This document shows, in pieces, positions 36,024 through 44,729 of a stretch of 64,000 nt of DNA. Where the stretch lies: NCBI RefSeq assembly GCF_000368065.1, contig NZ_KB851200.1:1543204-1607203 (forward strand). The letters run 5' to 3'. The number at the start of each line of letters is the position of its first letter. The stretch's first letter is position 1. The notes under the pieces were generated by a model. That model was not told where the DNA came from. It saw nothing but the letters and a program-made list of their open reading frames with translations, and did not search any database. The translations under genes were made by a program, and so were the position numbers. Origin of the DNA: Acinetobacter seifertii (lineage in GTDB: Bacteria; Pseudomonadota; Gammaproteobacteria; Pseudomonadales; Moraxellaceae).

Positions 36024-36533
36024 ATGAACGCTAAATTAAATACTGAAACTCCACAAAGTTTTATCTCAAATGGTTCAAATACATCCTTTTCGGCCGAAGA
36101 TATTCTTGCTAAAGCACAGCAATATGCACAAGAACACGAACTAAATTTTAGTGGCAGTTTATCACCTGTTGATGCATGGCAACTCGTACAACAAGGAGAA
36201 GCGGTTTTAGTTGATGTGCGTACCAATGAAGAACGCAAATTTGTGGGTTATGTCCCTGAAAGTATCCATGTTGCATGGGCAACAGGCACATCGTTTAACC
36301 GTAATCCACGCTTTTTAAAAGAACTTGAATCAAAAGTTGGCAAAGACAAAACCATTCTTTTGTTATGTCGTAGTGGCAACCGTTCAGCACAAGCTGCCGA
36401 AGCCGCATTTAATGCAGGTTTTGAGCACATTTATAACGTTCTTGAAGGCTTCGAAGGTGATCTAAATGATCAGCAACAGCGTAACCAGAAAAATGGCTGG
36501 CGCATCCACCAACTTCCTTGGCAACAAGACTAA
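36024..36533 (+). CDS. Rhodanese-like sulfurtransferase
   Basis: A 169-residue single rhodanese domain with about 45 extra N-terminal residues. LVDVRTNEERKFVGYVPES is the domain start and the active-site loop LLCRSGNRSAQAAEAA carries the cysteine that would accept sulfane sulfur. YNVLEGFEGDLNDQQQRN and a Trp/Arg-rich end (NGWRIHQLPWQQD) complete the fold. It has AAGGATATATTC before the ATG. It is the first gene of the rhodanese-serine acetyltransferase-encapsulin-cysteine desulfurase run, so it may trim or pass sulfur to or from the compartment. Confidence 0.9.
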   Translation: MNAKLNTETPQSFISNGSNTSFSAEDILAKAQQYAQEHELNFSGSLSPVDAWQLVQQGEAVLVDVRTNEERKFVGYVPESIHVAWATGTSFNRNPRFLKELESKVGKDKTILLLCRSGNRSAQAAEAAFNAGFEHIYNVLEGFEGDLNDQQQRNQKNGWRIHQLPWQQD

Positions 36534-36569
36534 TACTTCAATCAATTTTCAGTGAATCAAGGAAAGCCT

Positions 36570-37493
36570 GTGACTCAATGGAACATTAATGCGGTTGTAC
36601 AAGGTTTACAACAAGCAAGGCATGACTGGCGTCAGCAACAGCACAGAACAAAAGAATTTGGGGGCCGCGAACTTCCATCTAAAGAAGCTTTAAAGGCCAT
36701 TTTAGATGACCTGTGCGGCATTTTATTTCCAATGCGTTTAGGCCCGGCTGACTTACGCCAAGAAACTGAAGATTCTTATATTGCCTATACTTTAAATCGG
36801 GTACTCACAGCCTTACATGCGCAAGTACAACTGGCTTTAAATTATGAAGCAAAACGTCATTTGGGCCATTCAAGCCCAGACCAGCAACCACAAGAACTTG
36901 CCCAAACTATTGTGCAGGATTTTGCCAACACTTTGCCCTCTATACGGCGCCTTTTAGATGGTGATGTACGGGCGGCTTATGAAGGTGATCCAGCAGCACA
37001 TAGTGTAGATGAGGTATTACTCTGCTATCCGGGCATATTTGCGATTATTTATCACCGAATTGCGCATCAGCTCTATGCTCAAGTGTCTTTATTGTCTCGC
37101 ATTATTTCCGAGTTAGCTCACTCTGCTACGGGTATTGATATTCATCCGGGTGCGCAAATCGGCAAAGGATTTTTCATTGATCATGGTACGGGTGTGGTGA
37201 TTGGCGAGACTTGTGTGATTGGGGAACGCGTTCGTATTTATCAGGCCGTGACCCTTGGAGCAAAACGCTTTGAAACCAATGATGATGGTGGTTTGAAAAA
37301 AGATTATATACGCCATCCGATTGTTGAAGATGATGTCGTGATTTATGCAGGTGCCACTATTTTAGGCCGTATTACCATTGGTCGAGGTTCAATTATTGGG
37401 GGGAATGTTTGGCTAACCCATAGTGTTGCTGCAGGTAGCCAGATTTTACAGTCACCGAATGAGTCTTATCAAAAAAATCATATTGCCGGTTAA
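36570..37493 (+). CDS. Serine O-acetyltransferase, EpsC/SatA type
   Basis: A 307-residue enzyme that makes O-acetylserine, the cysteine precursor, from serine and acetyl-CoA. The N-terminal helical domain is followed by a left-handed beta helix with the hexapeptide run GIDIHPGAQIGKGFFIDHGT and CVIGERVRIYQAVTLGAKRF with its catalytic His. It starts from GTG at 36570, chosen over GTG at 36552 since AAGGAAAG lies 5 bases upstream of 36570. The start is 36 bases after the rhodanese. Cysteine made from its product would feed the desulfurase downstream. Confidence 0.92.
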   Translation: MTQWNINAVVQGLQQARHDWRQQQHRTKEFGGRELPSKEALKAILDDLCGILFPMRLGPADLRQETEDSYIAYTLNRVLTALHAQVQLALNYEAKRHLGHSSPDQQPQELAQTIVQDFANTLPSIRRLLDGDVRAAYEGDPAAHSVDEVLLCYPGIFAIIYHRIAHQLYAQVSLLSRIISELAHSATGIDIHPGAQIGKGFFIDHGTGVVIGETCVIGERVRIYQAVTLGAKRFETNDDGGLKKDYIRHPIVEDDVVIYAGATILGRITIGRGSIIGGNVWLTHSVAAGSQILQSPNESYQKNHIAG

Positions 37494-37729
37494 AAACTAT
37501 AGATGTGAAATAAATAGATAAGGAGATAAATAAACAAAGAACGTGCAGATTAATAAAATGCTTATTTCTAGTTTAAATATATTTTTATTTAGAAAATAGA
37601 TAACTCATTAATAAGCTCAGTATTTAAATTACAACGCTATTTTAATTTTAAAACCAGAACTAATTCTAGTTTATATGCATCCTAGAATTTTTATTTTCAA
37701 AAAGCCAATGTAATAAGGAAAAATGATTC

Positions 37730-38662
37730 ATGGCGAAAAATACAGACAAAGCCCAACTTGCACTTGGGGACCATGCGGCCCGTCAACTGGCCAATGCAAC
37801 CAAGACAGCTCCCCAGCTTTCTACAATTACTCCCCGCTGGCTGACTCACTTACTTCAATGGATTCCTGTTGAAGCAGGTATTTATCGCCTAAACCGTGTC
37901 AATAATACCGATGATATTCAAGTAGCTTGCACACAACGTGATGAAGCAACTTTACCTCAAACTTTCGTCGATTATGATCCAGAACCACGTGAATACTTTT
38001 TAAATGGTGTATCTACTGTTTTAGATGTGCATACACGCGTTGCTGACCTTTACAGCAGCCCACATGACCAAATTAAAGAACAGCTTCGTTTAACTATTGA
38101 AACTATTAAAGAACGTCAAGAAAGTGAGCTGATCAATAACCCTGAATACGGTTTATTGGCTAGTGTGACAGATGACCAACGTATTTCGACCTTAAATGGC
38201 CCACCTACCCCCGATGATCTTGATGACTTATTACGTAAAGTCTGGAAAGAACCGGGATTTTTCCTAGCACACCCGGATGCGATTGCAGCATTTGGCCGTG
38301 AATGTACACGCCGTGGTGTACCACCTCCAACGGTTAGCTTATTTGGTTCGCAGTTTATTACATGGCGCGGAATTCCACTTATTCCATCAAATAAAATTCC
38401 TGTAGAAGATGGTAAAACTAAAATCTTGCTGCTTCGTGTTGGTGAAAAGCGTCAAGGGATTGTTGGTTTGTTCCAACCGGGTCTTGCGGGTGAACAGTCA
38501 CCGGGGCTTTCAGTACGCTTTATGGGAATTAACCGTAACGCGATTGCGTCATATCTAATCTCGTTATATTGCTCACTTGCAGTACTCACTGATGATGCGT
38601 TGGCAGTATTAGATGATGTGGAGGTGGACAAATATCATGACTACCCAGTTAACTACAAGTAA
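37730..38662 (+). CDS. Family 2A encapsulin shell protein
   Basis: A 310-residue HK97-fold shell protein of the family 2A encapsulins (the SrpI-type group). It has the extended N-terminal arm with LALGDHAARQLANATKT and TPRWLTHLLQWIPVEAGIYR, followed by REYFLNGVSTVLDVHTRVAD, FLAHPDAIAAFGRECTRRGV, SLFGSQFITWRGIPLIPSNK and LFQPGLAGEQSPGLSVRFMG, all typical of family 2A. Such proteins assemble into icosahedral compartments that enclose a cysteine desulfurase, and they have been shown to store elemental sulfur. The downstream gene is exactly such a cargo. AAGGAA lies 10 bases before the ATG. The 3' end overlaps the cargo gene by 26 bases. Confidence 0.95.
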   Translation: MAKNTDKAQLALGDHAARQLANATKTAPQLSTITPRWLTHLLQWIPVEAGIYRLNRVNNTDDIQVACTQRDEATLPQTFVDYDPEPREYFLNGVSTVLDVHTRVADLYSSPHDQIKEQLRLTIETIKERQESELINNPEYGLLASVTDDQRISTLNGPPTPDDLDDLLRKVWKEPGFFLAHPDAIAAFGRECTRRGVPPPTVSLFGSQFITWRGIPLIPSNKIPVEDGKTKILLLRVGEKRQGIVGLFQPGLAGEQSPGLSVRFMGINRNAIASYLISLYCSLAVLTDDALAVLDDVEVDKYHDYPVNYK

Positions 38663-40598
38663 TCTGCAAGGTAGTCCAACAGGGCCTGATGTGACTGGTG
38701 TTAACCCACCAGCTAACTTCCCTGATGAGTCCACCATTGCTCGACTTGCTAATGAGTTTTTTTCAGCATTACCAAGCTCAAGCAGTTCAGCTTCTCCATC
38801 GGGCCTTAACTTGGACTTACCTGTCGGAGCGCCACCTCACCCACCGCAACCGGGTGAACCATTCTCTGCTCTCAGTGGTCGTGCGCCCAATATCGCCTTT
38901 CAGAAAAGTCTCAATCCGGAATATCCTGAACATATTCCAAATTTGCCAGACTACCCTGAACGTCGAATTGTAGCGTCTGCGCCTGTAGTTGGTGGAGCTA
39001 ATTTGCCGCGCCCACCATTTGAGCCACATTTACCACAAGCTGCTCATAGTGAACCCAATGTGCCACGCATTGAACCAAACTTACCCACTGGTGCAGGTGA
39101 ATCACCTTATTATTTTTTAAATGATTTTTCTGCTCCCAATACAGCAGAACCGTCTGTTAAAGGTGTTGAAGATAATTATTCAATTGCGCAGTCTTTTCAG
39201 TTACCACATGGTGACCAGCTGAAATCATTGCTGATGGAAGATCGTTTTGCAACGAATACGCCAACCCAAAGTTCTGCAAGCTCTGCATTTTATTTTTTAG
39301 ACTTGCCTCAAACTGGACAAAGTTATAGTCACTATCAACCATCACAACCCACTTTTGTAGCAAGTAGTTCTCAACCACTTGATGTACATGCCATACGTCG
39401 TGATTTCCCAATTTTACAGGAACGCGTCAATGGTCGACCTTTGGTCTGGTTTGATAATGCAGCGACCACACAAAAACCGCAGCGTGTGATTGACCGGATT
39501 GCTTATTTTTATCAGCATGAAAACTCGAACATTCACCGTGCTGCACATGAGTTAGCGGCTCGTGCAACCGATGCCTATGAGCATGCAAGAAATGTAGTTG
39601 CCCGATTCATTGGTGCACCCTCTTCTAAAGAAATTATCTTTGTTCGAGGAACAACCGAAGGCATTAACCTGATTGCAAAAACATGGGGTGAACAAAATAT
39701 TGGCGAAGGTGATGAAATCATCGTTTCTCACTTAGAACACCATGCCAATATTGTGCCTTGGTATCAACTCACTAAAAAAACTGGAGCGAAATTACGAGTC
39801 ATTCCTGTGGATGACACGGGCCAGATTATTTTAGAAGAATTGCCAAAACTGATTAATGAGCGCACTAAACTGCTGTCGATTACTCAAGTTTCGAATGCTT
39901 TAGGAACAGTCACACCTGTTGCTGAAGTCATTAAAATTGCGCATGCCAAAGGTGTACGTGTTTTAGTTGATGGTGCTCAATCTGTTTCGCACATCCCTAC
40001 CGATGTACAAGCTCTCGATGCAGACTTTTTTGTGTTTTCTGGACATAAAGTGTTTGGGCCAACGGGTATTGGTGCGGTCTATGCAAAACCAGAATTGCTA
40101 GAAAGCATGCCTGTTTGGGAAGGCGGCGGCAATATGATTCAGGATGTGACCTTCGAACAAGTGGTTTACCAACCTGCACCAAACAAGTTTGAAGCTGGAA
40201 CTGGAAACATTGCCGATGCTGTTGGTTTAGGTGCTGCGCTTGAATATGTCGAAAGTCTAGGCATTCATAACATTGCTCGCTATGAACATGATCTACTCGA
40301 ATATGGTCAAAATGCACTGAGCAGTGTGTCTGGTTTACGCTTGATCGGAACGGCACATCACAAAGCCAGTGTTATGTCCTTTACCTTACAAGGCTATTCA
40401 ACTGAACAAGTCGGTAAAGCTTTAAATCAACATGGTATTGCTGTACGTTCTGGCCATCACTGTGCACAGCCAATTTTACGTCGTTTTGGTGTAGAACAAA
40501 CCGTGCGTCCGTCTTTGGCTTTTTATAATACAACGGAAGAAATTGATTTATTGGTTTCGGTGTTACATCAACTAACGCGTAATAGACGTAGCAATTAA
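38637..40598 (+). CDS. Encapsulin cargo: cysteine desulfurase with long disordered targeting region
   Basis: A 653-residue protein. Residues 1-245 are Pro/Ser/Asn-rich and probably disordered; they carry two related aromatic motifs, SPYYFLND (156-163) and SAFYFLD (216-222). Residues about 246-653 are a SufS-type, PLP-dependent cysteine desulfurase, beginning LDVHAIRRDFPILQERVNG, with FDNAATTQKPQ, the PLP-binding Lys in FFVFSGHKVFGPTGIG and the catalytic Cys in VRSGHHCAQPILRRFG. In family 2A systems, the N-terminal extension docks the desulfurase inside the shell; cysteine sulfur can then be released as persulfide or stored sulfur. The ATG at 38637 is set by GGAGGTGG at 38620-38627, located inside the encapsulin reading frame. 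No SufE or SufU is in the window. Confidence 0.94.
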   Translation: MTTQLTTSNLQGSPTGPDVTGVNPPANFPDESTIARLANEFFSALPSSSSSASPSGLNLDLPVGAPPHPPQPGEPFSALSGRAPNIAFQKSLNPEYPEHIPNLPDYPERRIVASAPVVGGANLPRPPFEPHLPQAAHSEPNVPRIEPNLPTGAGESPYYFLNDFSAPNTAEPSVKGVEDNYSIAQSFQLPHGDQLKSLLMEDRFATNTPTQSSASSAFYFLDLPQTGQSYSHYQPSQPTFVASSSQPLDVHAIRRDFPILQERVNGRPLVWFDNAATTQKPQRVIDRIAYFYQHENSNIHRAAHELAARATDAYEHARNVVARFIGAPSSKEIIFVRGTTEGINLIAKTWGEQNIGEGDEIIVSHLEHHANIVPWYQLTKKTGAKLRVIPVDDTGQIILEELPKLINERTKLLSITQVSNALGTVTPVAEVIKIAHAKGVRVLVDGAQSVSHIPTDVQALDADFFVFSGHKVFGPTGIGAVYAKPELLESMPVWEGGGNMIQDVTFEQVVYQPAPNKFEAGTGNIADAVGLGAALEYVESLGIHNIARYEHDLLEYGQNALSSVSGLRLIGTAHHKASVMSFTLQGYSTEQVGKALNQHGIAVRSGHHCAQPILRRFGVEQTVRPSLAFYNTTEEIDLLVSVLHQLTRNRRSN

Positions 40599-40615
40599 AT
40601 CTATTTCTAGACTAG

Positions 40616-40643
40616 AAAAGACTGCTTTTGGGCGGTCTTTTTT
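40616..40643 (+). terminator. Intrinsic terminator after the encapsulin operon
   Basis: AAAGACTGC and GCGGTCTTT form a stem with one G-U pair around a short T-rich loop, followed by TTTTTT. It sits 17 bases after the cysteine desulfurase stop. Confidence 0.88.
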
Positions 40644-40757
40644 ATGGATTATTTATTAACTACTTGAGCTCAAAAGTTATATCTAGAAGTAACAAGTCAA
40701 AGCAGTTATCACGGCGGAGTCTTATTATTTAAAATTCGATTTCTAGGTTAGCCTTCG

Positions 40758-40906
40758 GCTCGAGCTAAGAGTCATCTACAGCCTGCCCATAATTTATAAA
40801 AATAATGTTTTTGCAACATTTTCTGATAGATGGAAACAGTGAACAGATTTTGTAGATGACAAAGTTTTTTTGGTTACTTTTTCCAAAAAAAGTAACAGAA
40901 TTAGCT
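40758..40906 (+). repeat. Copy A of a 149-bp inverted repeat with palindromic parts
   Basis: This copy begins GCTCGAGC and has GTCATCTACA at 40771-40780 and the reverse complement TGTAGATGAC at 40851-40860, a terminal inverted pair for a 90-bp unit. Next to it lies a hairpin GTTACTTTTT (40873-40882) / AAAAAGTAAC with a CCAA loop, ending AGAATTAGCT. By eye it matches the reverse complement of 42697-42842 at about nine of ten positions. It may be a MITE-like or REP-like element; no transposase is present. Confidence 0.85.
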
Positions 40907-40974
40907 ACTTTCTTCCTATGTATAAACAGTAAGACTCCGTCGCGACAGTCCATCCACTTATAAAGAAAACTAAC

Positions 40975-41613
40975 TTAAACAAACAATCCCCAAATCAATC
41001 TCAATGCAATTCCAATTAATAAAACTCCCATTACCCGCTCAAAATAAACCCCAAACTCCAAAAATCGTTTACGTACAATAGGCTGAGCAAACAGTATACT
41101 CACCACCATAAACCAGATGGCATTAACCATACACATCCAGACCCCATAAAAAACCTGAACTTTCATTGGTGTGGCAGTACTTACAATCGTCGTAAAAATT
41201 GCTAGAAAAAAGATGGTAGCTTTTGGGTTCAATGCATTAGTAAGAAAACCCATTGTAAACGCTTTAACTAAACTCGGCGTGTCACTGTCTGCTTGGCCAT
41301 TAATCTCAATATTGGTATTCGGCTGGCTACGTAAACACTGCCATCCTAAATAAATCAAATAAGCTGCTCCCGCTGTTCTGATAAGTGACATGAGCCATTC
41401 GCTTTGTTGAATCAAAAAACCAATACCAACCAAGGTATAAAAAACATGTACTGAAATCCCAACACCAATACCAATCGCGGTTAAACATCCAATCAAATAG
41501 CCATAACGCACACTTTGTCTGACCGTAATCACAAAATCAGGCCCCGGTAAAATCACCGCCATAAAGTGAATAAGAGCTAGCGTTAAAAACTCATGTCCAT
41601 ACAACTGCCACAT
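40975..41613 (-). CDS. LysE/RhtB family amino acid exporter
   Basis: A 212-residue inner-membrane exporter with six helices. LIHFMAVILPGPDFVITVRQ and AAYLIYLGWQCLRSQ are the RhtB/LysE signatures and GFLTNALNPKATIFFLAIFT is the conserved NPK segment before helix 4. It diverges from a LysR gene 91 bases away. The pair is bracketed by inverted repeats at 40758-40906 and 42697-42842. Substrate probably an amino acid or derivative, not determined here. Confidence 0.9.
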   Translation of the reverse strand: MWQLYGHEFLTLALIHFMAVILPGPDFVITVRQSVRYGYLIGCLTAIGIGVGISVHVFYTLVGIGFLIQQSEWLMSLIRTAGAAYLIYLGWQCLRSQPNTNIEINGQADSDTPSLVKAFTMGFLTNALNPKATIFFLAIFTTIVSTATPMKVQVFYGVWMCMVNAIWFMVVSILFAQPIVRKRFLEFGVYFERVMGVLLIGIALRLIWGLFV

Positions 41614-41704
41614 AACAATTTAGTTTCCTGAAAATCACCTAAAAGATTGTATTGCGATTTTTTAGACGCGATAATCCAATCAAAATCCAAATAACTTTTG
41701 CCTC

Positions 41705-42640
41705 ATGAGCACAAATCAAAGTCTGGTTCTATTAAATGAAATGGCGACTTTCGTTAAGGTTGTCGAGTCGGAAAGCTTTTCTGAAACTGCACGCCAGCTT
41801 GGTACAACACCTTCTGCTGTGAGCCGTGCGATTGCCCGTTTAGAACGTGCTTTAGGTACCCGCTTACTCTATCGGACTACACGGAAACTTCGTTTAAGTG
41901 AAAGTGGACAACAGGTCTATCAACGTTGTTTAGATATGGTGAATGCTGCTCAAGCAGTCATGGAAAGTTCAGGCCAATTTCATGTCGAGCCAGAAGGTAT
42001 TATTCGTATGAGTGTTCCGAAAGCTGTAGGGCATTTTATGATTCATCCGCATTTACCCGAATTTTTAGAGCGCTACCCAAAAATTGATATTCAAATGCTT
42101 TTAGAAGATCGTTATGTAGACCTCATTGATGATGGAGTTGATCTAGCACTTCGAATTACAGAGCAACCACCGGGTGGGCTGATGGGTCGAAAGCTGATTG
42201 ATATTGATCACTTGGTTTGTGCCACACCTGAATATTTGGCCAAGCATGGTACACCGAACCATCCTCATGATTTAAAACAGCATGAATGTATTTACTTGGG
42301 CGAACAAGCCAGCGACTCAAAATGGAAATTTCAACAAGGAAATAAATCGATAAGTGTGGCTGTGCGTGGGCGTTATGCTGCAAATCATACGGGTGTGCGT
42401 TTGAGTGCTGCATTACAGCATTTAGGTATTGCGAGCTTGCCGTACTTCGTTGCACACCATGCTCTACAACAAGGTACTTTAGTTCAGGTTCTACCAGATT
42501 GGTATTTTAAAACCTATTATAGTGGCGGACTGTGGTTACTTTATCCACCAACACGGCATGTCCCGCCTAAATTGAGTGTGTTTATTCAATATTTAGCTGA
42601 TAAATTAGCAGCAGAGCCGACTTTATTTAAGTTAAAGTAA
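41705..42640 (+). CDS. LysR-family regulator
   Basis: A 311-residue LysR protein with winged helix ATFVKVVESESFSETARQLG and TTPSAVSRAIARLERALG. The effector domain has EPEGIIRMSVPKAVGHFMIH and WLLYPPTRHVPPKLSVFIQY. It is divergent from the LysE-type exporter, so the exporter is its probable target. Start ATG at 41705 without a strong ribosome site. The stop is 56 bases before repeat copy B. Confidence 0.88.
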   Translation: MSTNQSLVLLNEMATFVKVVESESFSETARQLGTTPSAVSRAIARLERALGTRLLYRTTRKLRLSESGQQVYQRCLDMVNAAQAVMESSGQFHVEPEGIIRMSVPKAVGHFMIHPHLPEFLERYPKIDIQMLLEDRYVDLIDDGVDLALRITEQPPGGLMGRKLIDIDHLVCATPEYLAKHGTPNHPHDLKQHECIYLGEQASDSKWKFQQGNKSISVAVRGRYAANHTGVRLSAALQHLGIASLPYFVAHHALQQGTLVQVLPDWYFKTYYSGGLWLLYPPTRHVPPKLSVFIQYLADKLAAEPTLFKLK

Positions 42641-42696
42641 TATAAAGTCAAAGAATTAGCACGATGGAATCCTACCTTTTAACCTCTAAAGCCACC

Positions 42697-42842
42697 AGCT
42701 AATTCTGTTACTTTTTTTGGAAAAAGTAACCAAAAAACTTTCTCATCTACAGAACCTGACCACTGTTTACATCTATAAAAAATATTGCAAAAACATTATC
42801 TTTATAAATTATGGACAGGCTGTAGATGACCCTTGCTCGAGC
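42697..42842 (-). repeat. Copy B of the inverted repeat flanking the LysE/LysR module
   Basis: This 146-bp copy is the reverse complement of 40758-40906 with scattered substitutions and one short length change in a T-run. Its GTCATCTACA-type end lies at 42821-42830 on the opposite strand, and the GTTAC hairpin faces the LysR gene. The two copies point toward each other and enclose about 1,790 bp with only the exporter and its regulator. Confidence 0.85.
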
Positions 42843-42888
42843 AAATACTATTTAGAAGGTTCTTAATCTTTAGAAGTTATGAGTATGA

Positions 42889-43755
42889 TTATTCAACCAA
42901 TAGATCTTTTGGATTAATGGTATCGCCATAGACTGGTTTTAAGGTTTTTTCATAAGCCTGATGAATCACGCCTTCCTTAGCCAGTTTCTCTAAATCTTGG
43001 TTCAACCAGTCCAGCAACTCTTTATCACCTTTTTTCACTGCTGGTGCAATTAAGTCCTGCTCACCTAAATTGGTAATGCCAACAGTGTAATTTGGATTTT
43101 CTTTAGCCCAAGCTAAAACCAGCAAGTTATCATGTGCTAGCGCAGCGCCACGACCATCTTTTAAAGCATCAAAAGTTTCTGTGTTTTGCTCATACTTTTG
43201 TAGTTTAATTTCAGGATGAGTCTTGGTGAAGAATGAATCAGCCGTTGTACCCTTATTCACCAACAAAGTTTTATCTTTAAGTTGAGCCACATCAGTAATC
43301 GGATGACTTTTAGGAGAAACCACACCTAGTGCCACTTTTAGGTAAGGCTTAGCAAAATCGACCACTTCTTTGCGTTCTGGTGTAACGGTAAAGTTGGCAA
43401 AAATAATATCCACTTTATTGGCTTTTAAGTATTCGACACGGTTAGCCGCTTCAGTTAAAACAAACTCAACTTTGTTTTCATCACCGAGCAGATCTTTAGC
43501 AACATGCTTGGCAATCTCTACATCGAAGCCCTGATTTTTACCTTGAGCATCTAAATATCCAAACGGCGGTTTATCACTAAATACACCAATTCGTACCACG
43601 CCATTCTTTTTGATCTGTTCAATACTTGACGCCTTTTGCGTGGTATCAGCCGTTTTTTCAGTAGACTGACTTCCTTTATCACAAGCAACTAAACCTAAGC
43701 TTAGTAAAGATGCCGCCAAAATATGCTTCACGTTTTGAAATGTTAATGTTGTCAT
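42889..43755 (-). CDS. Polar amino acid ABC transporter binding lipoprotein
   Basis: A 288-residue family 3 binding protein. The N-terminal segment ends in a lipobox (LLSLGLVAC), so the mature protein is likely a lipoprotein. IKKNGVVRIGVFSDKPPFGY starts the mature domain, with DVEIAKHVAKDLLG and VDIIFANFTVTPERKEVVDF as family marks. It is the last gene of the operon and is very similar to the gene upstream of it, a tandem duplicate. The layout fits cystine, glutamate or related uptake; the substrate is not proven. Confidence 0.88.
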   Translation of the reverse strand: MTTLTFQNVKHILAASLLSLGLVACDKGSQSTEKTADTTQKASSIEQIKKNGVVRIGVFSDKPPFGYLDAQGKNQGFDVEIAKHVAKDLLGDENKVEFVLTEAANRVEYLKANKVDIIFANFTVTPERKEVVDFAKPYLKVALGVVSPKSHPITDVAQLKDKTLLVNKGTTADSFFTKTHPEIKLQKYEQNTETFDALKDGRGAALAHDNLLVLAWAKENPNYTVGITNLGEQDLIAPAVKKGDKELLDWLNQDLEKLAKEGVIHQAYEKTLKPVYGDTINPKDLLVE

Positions 43756-43838
43756 TATTTCACCCTATCGTTCTTGTAAAAGTCTTATTTAAAAATAGCA
43801 GCGCCTACTTACAGACACTGCTCTAGCGATATTAAAAA

Positions 43839-44699
43839 TTATTGGCCTACATCTAAAAACACATTCGGATTGACCGAGTCACCGTAAATTGGTTTCAAGG
43901 TTTCATCATAAATTTTCTTAATTTCACCACTTGTTCTGAGCTGTTTGATTTCAGTATTGAGCCAATTCAATAATTGGGTATTGCCCTTTTTAACTGCTGG
44001 TGCAATAAACTCTTGATCACCAATAGACTGAATACCAGCCACATAACTTGGGTTCTTCGCGGCCCACGCTAATGCATAAGTACTATCTTGTGAAATCGCG
44101 TCACCACGACCGTCGGTTAAGGCTTTAAAGGCATCCGAATTTCTTTCAAACTTAAGTAAATTTACTTTTGGATAATGCTTGGTAAAGTAGGTATCTGAAC
44201 TTGTGCCTTTATTGACAATTAAAGTTTTACCTTCTAATTGAGCAATGTCGGTAATAGGCTTCGCTTTAGGTGAGACAATGCCAAAAGCACCTTTTAGATA
44301 GGGCTCGGCAAAATCGACAACCTCTTTACGTTCAGGCGTTACTGTAAATGTCGCGAATACAACATCAGCTCGATTTGATTTTAAAAACTCCACCCGATTT
44401 GAAGCTTCAGTCACAATAAATTCAACTTTCTTTTCATCACCAAGCAAGTCTTTAGTCACCCTTTTTGCTAAAGCAACATCAAAGCCCTGATTATTGCCAG
44501 CACTGTCTACAAAACCAAACGGCGGATCATCTGCAAAAACGGCAACTCGTAGCACCCCATTTTTTTTGATTTGCTCTAAAGAATGGTCTGCTTGAGCATT
44601 ACTTGCCTGTTCAGTTGATGGCGTTTTACTACATGCAGATAACAACACTCCAGCAACAGCAAGACTGCTTAATATTTTTATTGAATTACGTTTAAACAT
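43839..44699 (-). CDS. Polar amino acid ABC transporter binding lipoprotein, tandem paralogue
   Basis: A 286-residue family 3 binding protein with lipobox VLLSACSKT. Signature segments IKKNGVLRVAVFADDPPFGF and ADVVFATFTVTPERKEVVDF align residue by residue with the next gene. The most visible differences lie in the signal region and in the strand after the hinge (GAFGIVSPKAKPI versus VALGVVSPKSHPI). Two lipoproteins per transporter suggests widened substrate range or affinity. Gap of 83 bases to the paralogue and 30 to the ATPase. Confidence 0.88.
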   Translation of the reverse strand: MFKRNSIKILSSLAVAGVLLSACSKTPSTEQASNAQADHSLEQIKKNGVLRVAVFADDPPFGFVDSAGNNQGFDVALAKRVTKDLLGDEKKVEFIVTEASNRVEFLKSNRADVVFATFTVTPERKEVVDFAEPYLKGAFGIVSPKAKPITDIAQLEGKTLIVNKGTSSDTYFTKHYPKVNLLKFERNSDAFKALTDGRGDAISQDSTYALAWAAKNPSYVAGIQSIGDQEFIAPAVKKGNTQLLNWLNTEIKQLRTSGEIKKIYDETLKPIYGDSVNPNVFLDVGQ

Positions 44700-44729
44700 T
44701 CACTTCCTCATGATTCGAATAATAAAAAT

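Noticed and set aside
37541..37600. Possible 17-codon frame from GTG at 37543 after AAGGAG at 37520
   Set aside because: The ribosome site is 17 bases away, too far, and the frame is very short and AT-rich.
40765..40953. 62-codon minus-strand frame inside repeat copy A
   Set aside because: It is formed by the repeat and its hairpin, and a matching frame is not kept in copy B.
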